DNA from: Vulcanimicrobiota bacterium
GTDB taxonomy: Bacteria; Vulcanimicrobiota; Vulcanimicrobiia; Vulcanimicrobiales; Vulcanimicrobiaceae
Direction: 5' to 3'
DNA: 14,151 nt
Assembly (NCBI GenBank): GCA_030038335.1
Contig: JASHPC010000274.1
Location: forward strand, 1-14,151
Of the stretch, positions 6,264-14,143 are shown one piece after another. A model generated the notes under the pieces. That model was not told the DNA's origin. It made no database searches and saw nothing but the letters and a program-made list of their open reading frames with translations. The position numbers and the translations under genes were made by a program. Numbering within the stretch: the stretch's first letter is position 1; the number at the start of each line of letters is the position of its first letter.

Positions 6264-8218
6264 ACGCGCGATACCCTCACGCGCTGCGACCGGGGCGCAT
6301 CGGCGCTCTGCCGCTCGCCCATCGCATCGTCATGGGCTCGATGCACATGGGTCTGGAGGCGGATTCGGACGGCGGACGCGCGCTTGCCGCATTTTATGCG
6401 GAACGCGCGCGGGGTGGGGCCGCACTCATCGTAACCGGCGGCTCGGCGATCAGTCGCGTTGGCGCCGGCGCGCGCAGATACAGTTTCATCAACGAACCGT
6501 CGTCGGAAGAGATGTTTGCGCGCGTGACCGGCGCAGTGCACGAAGCGGGCGGCAGCATCGCGTTGCAGCTCTTTCACGCCGGACGCTACGCGTTCGCTTC
6601 GAGCTTCGGGTTGCAGCCGGTCGCGCCATCTACGGTACCATCGCGCTTTTCACCAGATCAACCGCGAGCGCTGAGCGATGCGGAGGTTCGCGCAACGGTT
6701 GACGACTTTGCGAAGGGCGCTCTGCGTGCAAGGGCGCTCGGCTTTGACGCCGTGGAGGTGATGGCGTCCGAAGGATATCTCATCAACCAGTTTCTTTCGC
6801 CGTTGACGAATCGCCGCGACGACGAGTGGGGCGGCGACTTCGAGCGACGAGCGCACTTCGCGCGTGCCGTGCTCGCAGCGATTCGCTCGACCGTGGACCC
6901 GGCATTCCCCGTCATCGTTCGCATGTCGGGCGCCGACCTGATGGAAGGTTCCACTACTCCGGAGGAAACACTGCGATTTGCAGAGATGCTTGCCGCCGGA
7001 GGCGCCGACGCGCTGAACGTCGGCATCGGATGGCACGAGTCTCCGACTCCTACGGTGCAGCAAATGGTTCCCGAGGGCGCGTGGATCGAATACGCGCGCG
7101 CAGTGAAGCGCGCGGTCGGAGCGCTGCCGGTTATCGCGAGCAACCGCGTCTCTACCATCGATCTCGCCGATGCGCTGCTTGCGGAAGGCGGCGTCGACTT
7201 CATTTCGATGGCGCGCCCATTCTTAGCCGATCCACGCATCGTCGAAAAAGCGCGTTCGGGCAACGGAGTGGCGCTCAACCGTTGCATTGCGTGCAATCAG
7301 GCGTGCCTCGATCGCTCGTTCGTCGACGCGCGCGTCTCGTGTATGGTCAATCCTCGTGCCGGACGCGAACTCGATTTTCCGATGACTCTTCGTCGCGGCG
7401 CTGGAACGTTTGCGATTCTCGGCGGTGGCCCGGCGGGGTTAGAGGCCGCGCGCGCATTGGCAGTGCTCGGGGCTCGAGTCGAGGTGTTCGAAGCGGCAGA
7501 GGAACTCGGCGGACAGTTTCGTCTAGCACGCACGATTCCCGGGAAGCGTGTCTACGATGAGACGATTCGGTATTACGCGCGCGAGCTCGAGCGTTTGGGA
7601 GTACGCGTGCATCTGCGGAGGCGCCTCGAAGCGCCAGACGTCGACGCGCTGCGCGGTCTCGACGGAGTCGTCGTGGCGACGGGAGTAACGCCGAGGCACG
7701 TGGCTATCGCAGGGTCGGAGCTTCCTCACGTCGTTCCGTACGATCGCGCGCTTCTCGAAGGAAACGTCTTCGGCAAACGCGTTGCGGTGATCGGAGCAGG
7801 CGGCATCGGAGTCGACGTCGCGCATCGCTGTTCGTCGGAAGGTCGAGAGGTTACGCTGATGCGGCGCGGCAGTGTCATCGGCGAGCACATCGGAAGGACG
7901 ACGCGCTGGGTGGTGATGCGCGCGCTGCGCGACGCAGGCGTACGGTTCTATGCCAACGTCACGTACGACGCGATCGTACCGGAAGGCGTGCGCATCGTAA
8001 CGGCGCAAGGAGAGGCGCTCACGATCGAAGCGGAGACCGTCGTCATTGCTGCGGGACAAGAGCGCAACGACGCCATAGTGGAGTCGGTTGCGACGCTTGG
8101 AATTCGCTACTGCGTCGTCGGCGGCGCGCGCGATGCCGCCGAGCTCGATGCCGTTCGCGCCTTCGACGAAGGTCTGCGAGCCGCACACGAGCTGACGACT
8201 GCAGCGTCGCCAGTTTAG
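6260..8218 (+). CDS. 2,4-dienoyl-CoA reductase-like Fe-S flavoenzyme (AnsM/PlmM-type, FadH family)
   Basis: The 652-residue protein has the full FadH layout. An old-yellow-enzyme TIM barrel (about 1-335) carries SEGYLIN with Y173 and GIGWHES with H259, aligning with the catalytic Tyr and His of E. coli FadH. A 4Fe-4S site follows: C342, C345, C349 and C361, spaced C-x2-C-x3-C-x11-C. Then come an FAD-binding region with GGGPAG (near 390) and a NAD(P)H-binding region with VIGAGGIGVD. The enzyme would pass electrons from NAD(P)H through FAD, Fe-S and FMN to a conjugated dienoyl-CoA. In the proposed pathway it would reduce a cyclohexadiene-carbonyl-CoA intermediate. The GTG start overlaps the SDR stop by four bases, and only four bases separate its TAG stop from the next gene. 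Read alone, it could be a fatty-acid beta-oxidation enzyme. Confidence 0.92.
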   Translation: MNARYPHALRPGRIGALPLAHRIVMGSMHMGLEADSDGGRALAAFYAERARGGAALIVTGGSAISRVGAGARRYSFINEPSSEEMFARVTGAVHEAGGSIALQLFHAGRYAFASSFGLQPVAPSTVPSRFSPDQPRALSDAEVRATVDDFAKGALRARALGFDAVEVMASEGYLINQFLSPLTNRRDDEWGGDFERRAHFARAVLAAIRSTVDPAFPVIVRMSGADLMEGSTTPEETLRFAEMLAAGGADALNVGIGWHESPTPTVQQMVPEGAWIEYARAVKRAVGALPVIASNRVSTIDLADALLAEGGVDFISMARPFLADPRIVEKARSGNGVALNRCIACNQACLDRSFVDARVSCMVNPRAGRELDFPMTLRRGAGTFAILGGGPAGLEAARALAVLGARVEVFEAAEELGGQFRLARTIPGKRVYDETIRYYARELERLGVRVHLRRRLEAPDVDALRGLDGVVVATGVTPRHVAIAGSELPHVVPYDRALLEGNVFGKRVAVIGAGGIGVDVAHRCSSEGREVTLMRRGSVIGEHIGRTTRWVVMRALRDAGVRFYANVTYDAIVPEGVRIVTAQGEALTIEAETVVIAAGQERNDAIVESVATLGIRYCVVGGARDAAELDAVRAFDEGLRAAHELTTAASPV

Positions 8219-8222
8219 TCTC

Positions 8223-9443
8223 GTGCGCGCAGTTGCCGTAACGGGAATGGGCGTCGTCTCTCCGCTGGGGACGACGGTCGAAACCTTTTGGGAGAGTCTC
8301 GTCGCGGGCCGATCGGCTGTCCGGCCTGCTGCGGTACTGGAGAATCTCAGCGGAAATCGTCTGTGGGCGGCCGTGGGCGATGACTTCGCTCGCGATATGC
8401 AGTTGCCCGCAGCGCTGCTGCGCAATACCGCTCGCTTTACCCAATACGCATTGGTTGCCACCGCCCACGCTCTGGAGGACGCGCGTTTGCCCGCTCCGCC
8501 ACAGCGAACCGCAACGTTCATCGGCAGCACGATGGGTGGGTTTCCACTCGTCGCGCAAGCGCAAACGAAGCTCCTCGAGGACGGGCCGCGTTCCGTTACG
8601 CCAAAGTTGATGGCGCTCGTCATTCCGAACATGGCTGCCGCGCACGTCGCGATGCACTGGCGCCTGCACGGTCCGCAGCTCGCTATCAGCACGGCGTGTG
8701 CATCGTCGATAGACGCTGTCGGAGTAGCGTCGCGCGCCATCGCGCGCGGCGAAGTCGATGTTGCCATCGCCGGTGGCACCGAGACGCTGCTGGCACCGCT
8801 CGTTTACCAGAGCCTCGTACACGCAGGCGCGCTCTCACGCAATCCAAACCCGGCGTTGGCGTCGCGTCCGTTCGATGCGGAGCGCGACGGTTTCATCATG
8901 GGCGACGGCGCGGCGATACTCGTGCTAGAAGACATCGAGCACGCCCGGCGGCGCGGCGCGCGCGTGCACGCCGTCGTTCGCGGTTATGGCAGTGTCGCGG
9001 ATGCGTACCACATCACGTCTCCGGAGCCGTCCGCAGCCTATGAAATGGATGCCATGCGCGAGGCGTTCGATGACACCGGGGAACTCGAGGCGCGCTGTGA
9101 CGTCGTCTACGCCCATGCGACGAGCACGCCCGTAGGCGACGCAGCGGAGGCGCGTGCGATCGCCAATGTTTACGGCGAGCACGGTATTGCACCGGTCGTC
9201 ACGTCGATCAAGGGCCATCTCGGTCATAGCATGGCTGCGGCGGGTGCCATGTCGATCGTCGCCGGAGTCGTCGGCATGCACGAAGGCATCGTGCCGCCGA
9301 CGCTCGGAACGCGCGCGCTCGATTCATCGGTCGAGTTCGACGTCGTCATGGAACGTGCGCGCGTGTACCGCCATACGGCGTTTGCCGCTAATGCGTTCGG
9401 TTTCGGCGGTCAGAACGCGTCGCTCGTCGTGGCGGCCGAGTGA
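8223..9443 (+). CDS. fabF: Beta-ketoacyl synthase, FabF (KAS II) type
   Basis: The 406-residue protein matches KAS II in length and starts with the typical VTGMGVVSPLG. The catalytic triad is complete: C159 in TACASS, H298 in HATSTPVGD, and H335 in IKGHLGHS with K330. A C-terminal AFGFGGQNASLV loop follows. These enzymes extend an acyl-ACP by decarboxylative condensation with malonyl-ACP. The GTG start lies four bases after the dienoyl-CoA reductase stop with no good ribosome binding site, so it probably depends on re-initiation. As last gene of the operon it suggests that the acyl-CoA made upstream enters chain elongation. A FabH-type priming enzyme, acyl carrier protein or acyltransferase is not present here. 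Whether this enzyme is specialised for ring-bearing substrates cannot be seen from the motifs. Confidence 0.92.
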   Translation: MRAVAVTGMGVVSPLGTTVETFWESLVAGRSAVRPAAVLENLSGNRLWAAVGDDFARDMQLPAALLRNTARFTQYALVATAHALEDARLPAPPQRTATFIGSTMGGFPLVAQAQTKLLEDGPRSVTPKLMALVIPNMAAAHVAMHWRLHGPQLAISTACASSIDAVGVASRAIARGEVDVAIAGGTETLLAPLVYQSLVHAGALSRNPNPALASRPFDAERDGFIMGDGAAILVLEDIEHARRRGARVHAVVRGYGSVADAYHITSPEPSAAYEMDAMREAFDDTGELEARCDVVYAHATSTPVGDAAEARAIANVYGEHGIAPVVTSIKGHLGHSMAAAGAMSIVAGVVGMHEGIVPPTLGTRALDSSVEFDVVMERARVYRHTAFAANAFGFGGQNASLVVAAE

Positions 9444-9476
9444 ACCGCATGCTGCGGTAGGGGAAGGCGAAACGCC
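9444..9476 (+). other. Two small hairpins between the ketoacyl synthase and HD-domain genes
   Basis: ACCGCA-tgc-TGCGGT (9444-9458) is a perfect 6-base stem with a 3-base loop directly after the stop codon. GGCG-aaa-CGCC (9466-9476) is a second short stem. Neither is followed by a T-run, so a factor-independent terminator is doubtful. They could slow ribosomes or polymerase, or protect the operon mRNA. Confidence 0.25.
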
Positions 9477-9491
9477 GCGAAATGATCGAGC

Positions 9492-10187
9492 ATGAAGCTT
9501 GCATTTCTCGCGATAGCGATCGCTCTCATAGGCACCGCCCTCGCCCCGTCGTCAACACTCGTTCCGACGCAAACGGCGACCGGAGTTCCTCTGGACGCAC
9601 CGTGGAAGATTCGCGTCTACGAACTCGCTCGCTCGAAGTTTCTTCATCCGGCGTGGGGATGGCAACACTCGGAGCGCAACTACGATTTGGGACTCGAGCT
9701 AGCGCGTGAGGATGGCCTGCACGTCGACACCGACGTTCTTTTTGCCGCGGCGTTCCTTCACGACATGGCTGCGTTCATGCCTTGCAAGGACAGACGGCTC
9801 GAGCACGGCGCCTGTGCCGCGCTTCAAAGCCCGGCAATTCTTCGCGCCGACGGTTTTCCGGTGGCGAAGATTCCCGCCGTGCAAGCCGCGGAACGAACGC
9901 ATATGTACTACATGACTCCCGGCACGGATCCGGCGGCGATCGTCCTGCACGACGCCGACTCGCTCGATTTCCTCGGCGCCATTGGGGCTGCGCGGATGCT
10001 CGCGCTCACAGGGGCGAGTGCTGCATCGTTCGCACCTGCGGTGCGCACGTTGCGCATGTTCGTGAGAGTCATCCCCTCGAGGCTCGTGACCCGCAGTGCA
10101 CGTCGTCTCGGCAGGCAACGCGTCGCGGAACTGAACGCGTTTCTCGCCGCGCTGCAAGCGGAGACGCGAAACGGTCGGGCTACGTAG
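9492..10187 (+). CDS. HD-domain phosphohydrolase-like protein with a predicted signal peptide
   Basis: The 231-residue protein starts with a short hydrophobic segment (MKLAFLAIAIALIGTALA), which looks like a signal peptide or membrane anchor with a possible cut after ALA near residue 18. The HD-type metal ligands follow: H59 in WQHSERN, H90-D91 in AFLHDMAAF, H105 in EHG, and D154 or D156 in HDADSLDFLG. The layout resembles small HD phosphohydrolases of the kind with a DAD-x-LD-x-LGA motif, whose substrates are mostly unknown. The predicted export is unusual, since most HD enzymes act on cytosolic nucleotides. The gene lies 48 bases after the ketoacyl synthase on the same strand and could share its transcript, but nothing in it points to the acyl-CoA pathway. 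The ATG at 9492 has no strong ribosome binding site. The specific substrate is unknown. Confidence 0.78.
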   Translation: MKLAFLAIAIALIGTALAPSSTLVPTQTATGVPLDAPWKIRVYELARSKFLHPAWGWQHSERNYDLGLELAREDGLHVDTDVLFAAAFLHDMAAFMPCKDRRLEHGACAALQSPAILRADGFPVAKIPAVQAAERTHMYYMTPGTDPAAIVLHDADSLDFLGAIGAARMLALTGASAASFAPAVRTLRMFVRVIPSRLVTRSARRLGRQRVAELNAFLAALQAETRNGRAT

Positions 10188-10420
10188 ACGGCGCACGTTC
10201 GAGCGCGCCGGCGTCGTCTTGAGCAGGATCGCGAGCAGATGGCTCGGATCGCTGCGAGCTTGAGATGCCTCGATGACGCCGTTTCCAAACGCTGCTCGAG
10301 AGATGCGCTTGCCGTTCGAGTGCAAAAGACGGCGTTACTGCTTTGAAGCAGCGTGCGAACGTTTTCACAGCCTGCGGCCGCCGACGTTCACGGCACGCAG
10401 CAGTGCAACGTGCGTTGGAA
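10188..10420. other. Convergent intergenic region with no convincing gene
   Basis: These 233 bases separate the HD-domain gene (+) from the end of the large signalling gene (-). Short frames on both strands are arginine/serine-rich shadows without recognisable motifs. Two weak hairpins are visible: GCTCG-N8-CGAGC at 10242-10259 and CTGCT-ttga-AGCAG within 10338-10351. Neither has an adjacent T-run on either strand. Terminators for both converging genes are expected here, but I cannot name one confidently. Confidence 0.4.
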
Positions 10421-13400
10421 TCACGGTTCCGACGTTACGGTGGCCTGCTCCCTAACGGGCGACGAGAGCGGCGACGAAGCTCGACGAAGCGGAAGGACCG
10501 CGCGCAACTCCGTACCGTAACCGCGCGAGCGCGACACCGTGACATCTTCCGCGAGCGTCTTAATGAGAAACAGACCGCGTCCGTTTTCCGTGAGCACGTC
10601 GTCTGGTAACGCGGCAAGAAGCGCTTCCAGTCCCGGACCGGTATCGAGCACTCTGATGACGGGTTTGTCGCCATTCCAATCGACGTGCACCTCGACGAGT
10701 CCCGGAGCGTGCTCGACGGTGTTTGCAAGAATCTCTCCAAGGATAAGTTCTGCAGTGAAAACACCGTCCGGATCGGCAGCGAAGCGCCGGATGAAGGTCA
10801 TGAGTTCGCGGCGTGAGAGATGTGCCGTGTATGCGTCGCTGGAGTGGAACAGCCAGGTCTTTTCGAGACTCGCCGAATCGAGCGCGAGCATCTCCGCAGT
10901 GACCTGGGAGAACTGCACGATGACGATCGCGGCGTCGTCGACGGTGCGAGCACCGCCGAGCACCGCGTCGCGCACGGCAACGGCTGGGCGTGGAACCGAC
11001 GTGTTGCCGACAAGTCGCGCGACCGCTTTGCGCAGCGTGCTTTCGGCCATCGCGATATTACGCGAGTATTCGACAATGCCGTCCGTGTACAGCGCAACGA
11101 CGGAGTCGGGCGCGATGGCGACCGTGTGCGTAATCGCGCGGACGTCATCTTCGAGTCCCAAGAGTAGTCCGCCGTGAGGAAGCTTTTTCGCGGGCGCATC
11201 CGGCGTCTCGGCCAAGAGAGGCCCTGGATGACCGGCGCACGCGTACGTCAGCGTCGCGCGCTTCGTGTCGATGAATCCGAGGAGCGCGGTCGCATACGTG
11301 TCAGGGTGTTGAAAGCGCAGGATGCGATTCACGCGATGGAGGACGGTCGACGGGCTTTGGTTCTCGATCGCAAAGTCGACGACGGCCTGTCGCAGCGTGC
11401 CGGCGATGACGGAAGCGCTCAGACCGTGTCCGGTGACGTCGCCGATTGCAACGAGCCATCGGCCGTCGGGCAGCTGCGTAATCTCGTACCAGTCGCCGCC
11501 GACGAGCGAGTGCCTTTCGGCGGCTTCGTAGACGGCGTCGAAGCGCATGAGCGGCGTATGCGGAAGCTGGCGCGGCAAGAACACGCTTTGAAGCGTTTCA
11601 GCGATGCGCTCCGTGCGTTCGAGCGCCTCCTTTTGCGCTTGAATGTCGACGTCGCTTCCGTACCATCGGATGATTTCGCCACGATCGTCGTGAATCGGCT
11701 TCGCTCGCGCGAGCATCGTATGAAAGACACCGTCAGCGCGCCGCAGGCGAAACTCCATTTCGAATGGCTCGCCGCTCGCGATCGAGCGCGTCCAGGCCTG
11801 CATCATGCTCGGAAAGTCTTCGGGATGATGCGCGCGTTGCCAACCCCACCCGGCGGCCTCCTCGGCTGTCTGTCCCGTATAGTCGTACCACTGCCGGTTG
11901 TACCACGTCCTCCACCCCGTCGCGTCGGCCGTCCACATCATGACGGGAGCGGTGTCGGCAATAGCGTGAAAGTTGCGCTCGCCTTGATCGGCCGCAGCGC
12001 GAAGATCGCGCTCAGTCTGCTCGCGCAGACGCGTGTCGTGTATGTCCACGATCGAGCCAATCCAGCCGATCAAACGTCCGTCTTCACCGAAATAGGGAGT
12101 CGCGCGCGCGAAGTGCCAGCGATACGCGCGTTCGCTGGCATCCGCCGGCTTTAACCGTAGCTCGAAGTCAAAAGGCGCCGGCCGCTCGCGCAATGCGCCG
12201 GCGATCCTTGGCACGACCGCTGCAAAGTCGCTCCGGTGAACGACGGATTTCCACGCAGCCGTCGTATGCGATCGCTCTCCTTGCGGCAAGTGCAGCACGT
12301 CGTGCCATGCCTTGTTCGTGAAGGTGAGAGCGCCCGCGGCGTCCTGCAACCAAATCATGATTGGAAGTTGATCTGCGAGGGCGCGAAAAACCGGATGAAC
12401 AGTCGCTTCGCTTTGGGACTCCCGGAGCCAGCGTCTTACGCTACCCCGAGAATAATGCGTCTCCTGGCGTCGTTGCCTGTCGAGCTGCGCGGCGACGCGC
12501 GTCAAAAGCACGTGCGACGAAAATGGCTTGACGAGATAGTCGTCGGCGCCTTCTTGCAATCCCGACACGACGGCCTCTTCGCCCGCGCGCGCTGAAAGAA
12601 AGATAAAGGGCGTCGCCTTTAACGTTTCATCGCCTCGCACCGCGCGCAAGAGATCTAAGCCGTCCATCTCAGGCATCATGACATCGGAGATGATGAGATC
12701 GAAGCGTTCGTTCCCAGCAGCGCGCAGCGCTTCGTATCCGTTACGGGCCGTAAAGACGTCGTATGAGGGAGAGAGAATGCGGAGCACGTAGTCGCGCAGA
12801 TCGCGGTTGTCGTCGACGAGCAGGATGCGGCGGCGATTGGCAGACCTCGGAAGCGTTACCGGCTCCGATTGCGCACGATGGCCGGTTACGTCGGTCGTCG
12901 CCGCGACGTCGGCAAGATATTGTTCGACCAAGCTCGTCCGCGACGGTACCTCACCGGTGTGAACGAGCCGTGGGTCCAGGTGCTTGTAGCCGAATGGAAT
13001 GCGTACGCGAAACGTCGTTCCCTTGTTGACGGTGCTATCGACGTGCACGGTGCCGCCGTGCTGCCGCGCGAGCTGCTCGACGAGCGCGAGCCCAATCCCG
13101 CTTCCTTCGTGCGAGCGTGCTTTTTGCGCCGTCATTCGATGGAAGCGTTCAAAAACGTGCGGAAGCTGGTCTGCCGGTATTCCGACGCCCGTGTCCGAAA
13201 CCACGAGTTCGGCGGAGCCGTCGACGGCGTGCAACTCCATCCCGATTCTGCCCTCGAGCGTAAACTTGAACGCGTTCGAGAGAAGGTTGAGGACGATCGT
13301 CTCCCACATCGAGCAGTCGACGAAAACGCTCTGCGTCAGGTCGCAGCGAACGTCGAATTGAATCCCAGCCGACTCGACGGCAGAACGGAACGCGCCAGCC

Positions 13401-14143
13401 AGATCCTTCGTCAGTTCGGCGAGGTCCGTTTCAAAGAACGCAGCGTCGGCGCGCCCGGCTTCGAGGCGAGCGAACTGCAAGAGTGCATTGACCAGTTTCA
13501 ACAAGCGCAGTGCGTTACGGCGCGCCAACTCGACGAGCGGCAGCTGCGTGTCATCCGCAGTTCCCTGTAGCTCCGCGAGCGGGCCCAGCATGAGCGTAAG
13601 CGGCGTGCGAAACTCGTGACTTATATTTGAGAAGAACGTCGTCTTGGCGCGATCGAGCTCTTGAAGCTCCTCGGCGCGTTGCGCCGCCTCTCGCTCGCGG
13701 AGGATGCCGGCCGTCGTCTCCGTAACCGCGCAGAAGACGCCGCCGACTCCGTTCTCCGTCTTGATCGGACTGTACGAGAAAGTAAAATAGCGCTCTTCGG
13801 GGACGCCGGCGGTGACGACGGGAAGGTAGAGATTCTCGGAGTACGTCGCTTGCCCATCGTTGACGACCGTCGCAAGAAGAGGTTCGATCCGGTCCCAAAT
13901 TTCCGCCCAGCAATCACGTGCACGCTGACCGAGCGCGGGGTGCTTATCGCGCAGAATGTCGTGCGCGTACGCGTCGTTGTAGAACTGGACGAGGTCGCGA
14001 CCCCAGAAGATGACGATCGGAAAACGCGAGTCCAGACAGATGCTCAGTGCCGTGCGAAGACTCTGAGGCCAAGTGCTTTCCGGGCCTGCACACGTTGACG
14101 CCCAATCGACGGCGGGCAACAGCGTCTTGACCGGCTCAACCAT
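10421..14143 (-). CDS. Hybrid PAS-histidine kinase-receiver-PAS-PAS-SpoIIE phosphatase-RsbW-type ATPase
   Basis: A single 1240-residue cytosolic protein carries both a two-component system and a partner-switching module. In order: a PAS-like sensor (about 25-145); HisKA with phospho-acceptor H176 in SNISHEFRTP; HATPase with N290, DTGVG (317-321) and GSGIG (348-352); a receiver domain (about 438-553) with D444/D445, phospho-acceptor D487, S517 and K539; PAS 2 (about 583-705); PAS 3 (about 723-836); a SpoIIE/PP2C phosphatase (about 868-1080) with metal ligands in GGDWYE, GDVTGHG, YTDG and DDAA; and a C-terminal RsbW-like ATPase (about 1100-1220) with GEILANTVEH, DTGPG and GRGLFLI. No membrane segment is seen. 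The PAS domains probably sense a cytosolic signal, and the output should act on an anti-sigma antagonist (STAS protein) and a sigma factor encoded elsewhere. The ATG 14143 start is near the window edge. WPQSLR-type residues near position 25 suggest the N-terminus is essentially complete, but a slightly longer form cannot be excluded. Confidence 0.9.
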   Translation of the reverse strand: MVEPVKTLLPAVDWASTCAGPESTWPQSLRTALSICLDSRFPIVIFWGRDLVQFYNDAYAHDILRDKHPALGQRARDCWAEIWDRIEPLLATVVNDGQATYSENLYLPVVTAGVPEERYFTFSYSPIKTENGVGGVFCAVTETTAGILREREAAQRAEELQELDRAKTTFFSNISHEFRTPLTLMLGPLAELQGTADDTQLPLVELARRNALRLLKLVNALLQFARLEAGRADAAFFETDLAELTKDLAGAFRSAVESAGIQFDVRCDLTQSVFVDCSMWETIVLNLLSNAFKFTLEGRIGMELHAVDGSAELVVSDTGVGIPADQLPHVFERFHRMTAQKARSHEGSGIGLALVEQLARQHGGTVHVDSTVNKGTTFRVRIPFGYKHLDPRLVHTGEVPSRTSLVEQYLADVAATTDVTGHRAQSEPVTLPRSANRRRILLVDDNRDLRDYVLRILSPSYDVFTARNGYEALRAAGNERFDLIISDVMMPEMDGLDLLRAVRGDETLKATPFIFLSARAGEEAVVSGLQEGADDYLVKPFSSHVLLTRVAAQLDRQRRQETHYSRGSVRRWLRESQSEATVHPVFRALADQLPIMIWLQDAAGALTFTNKAWHDVLHLPQGERSHTTAAWKSVVHRSDFAAVVPRIAGALRERPAPFDFELRLKPADASERAYRWHFARATPYFGEDGRLIGWIGSIVDIHDTRLREQTERDLRAAADQGERNFHAIADTAPVMMWTADATGWRTWYNRQWYDYTGQTAEEAAGWGWQRAHHPEDFPSMMQAWTRSIASGEPFEMEFRLRRADGVFHTMLARAKPIHDDRGEIIRWYGSDVDIQAQKEALERTERIAETLQSVFLPRQLPHTPLMRFDAVYEAAERHSLVGGDWYEITQLPDGRWLVAIGDVTGHGLSASVIAGTLRQAVVDFAIENQSPSTVLHRVNRILRFQHPDTYATALLGFIDTKRATLTYACAGHPGPLLAETPDAPAKKLPHGGLLLGLEDDVRAITHTVAIAPDSVVALYTDGIVEYSRNIAMAESTLRKAVARLVGNTSVPRPAVAVRDAVLGGARTVDDAAIVIVQFSQVTAEMLALDSASLEKTWLFHSSDAYTAHLSRRELMTFIRRFAADPDGVFTAELILGEILANTVEHAPGLVEVHVDWNGDKPVIRVLDTGPGLEALLAALPDDVLTENGRGLFLIKTLAEDVTVSRSRGYGTELRAVLPLRRASSPLSSPVREQATVTSEP

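Noticed and set aside
1280..8218. A beta-oxidation or cyclohexanecarboxylate degradation operon
   Set aside because: No hydratase, hydroxyacyl dehydrogenase or thiolase is present. An AroA-like domain, a FabL-type reductase and a divergent DAHP synthase point to synthesis from shikimate.
7523..8822. Long minus-strand frames (418 and 259 residues) opposite the dienoyl-CoA reductase and ketoacyl synthase
   Set aside because: They are arginine/alanine-rich, have no motifs, and lie opposite two genes with complete active sites. GC-rich DNA commonly gives such open antisense frames.
10338..10351. CTGCTTTGAAGCAG palindrome as a factor-independent terminator
   Set aside because: The stem is only five bases and no T-run follows on either strand.
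10180..10368. Small minus-strand gene of 62 residues in the convergent gap
   Set aside because: The composition resembles random GC-rich translation, it overlaps the end of the HD gene, and no ribosome binding site or motif was seen.
11174..12154. 326-residue plus-strand frame opposite the signalling protein
   Set aside because: It is an antisense shadow of the PAS and phosphatase region, with no recognisable domain and no ribosome binding site.
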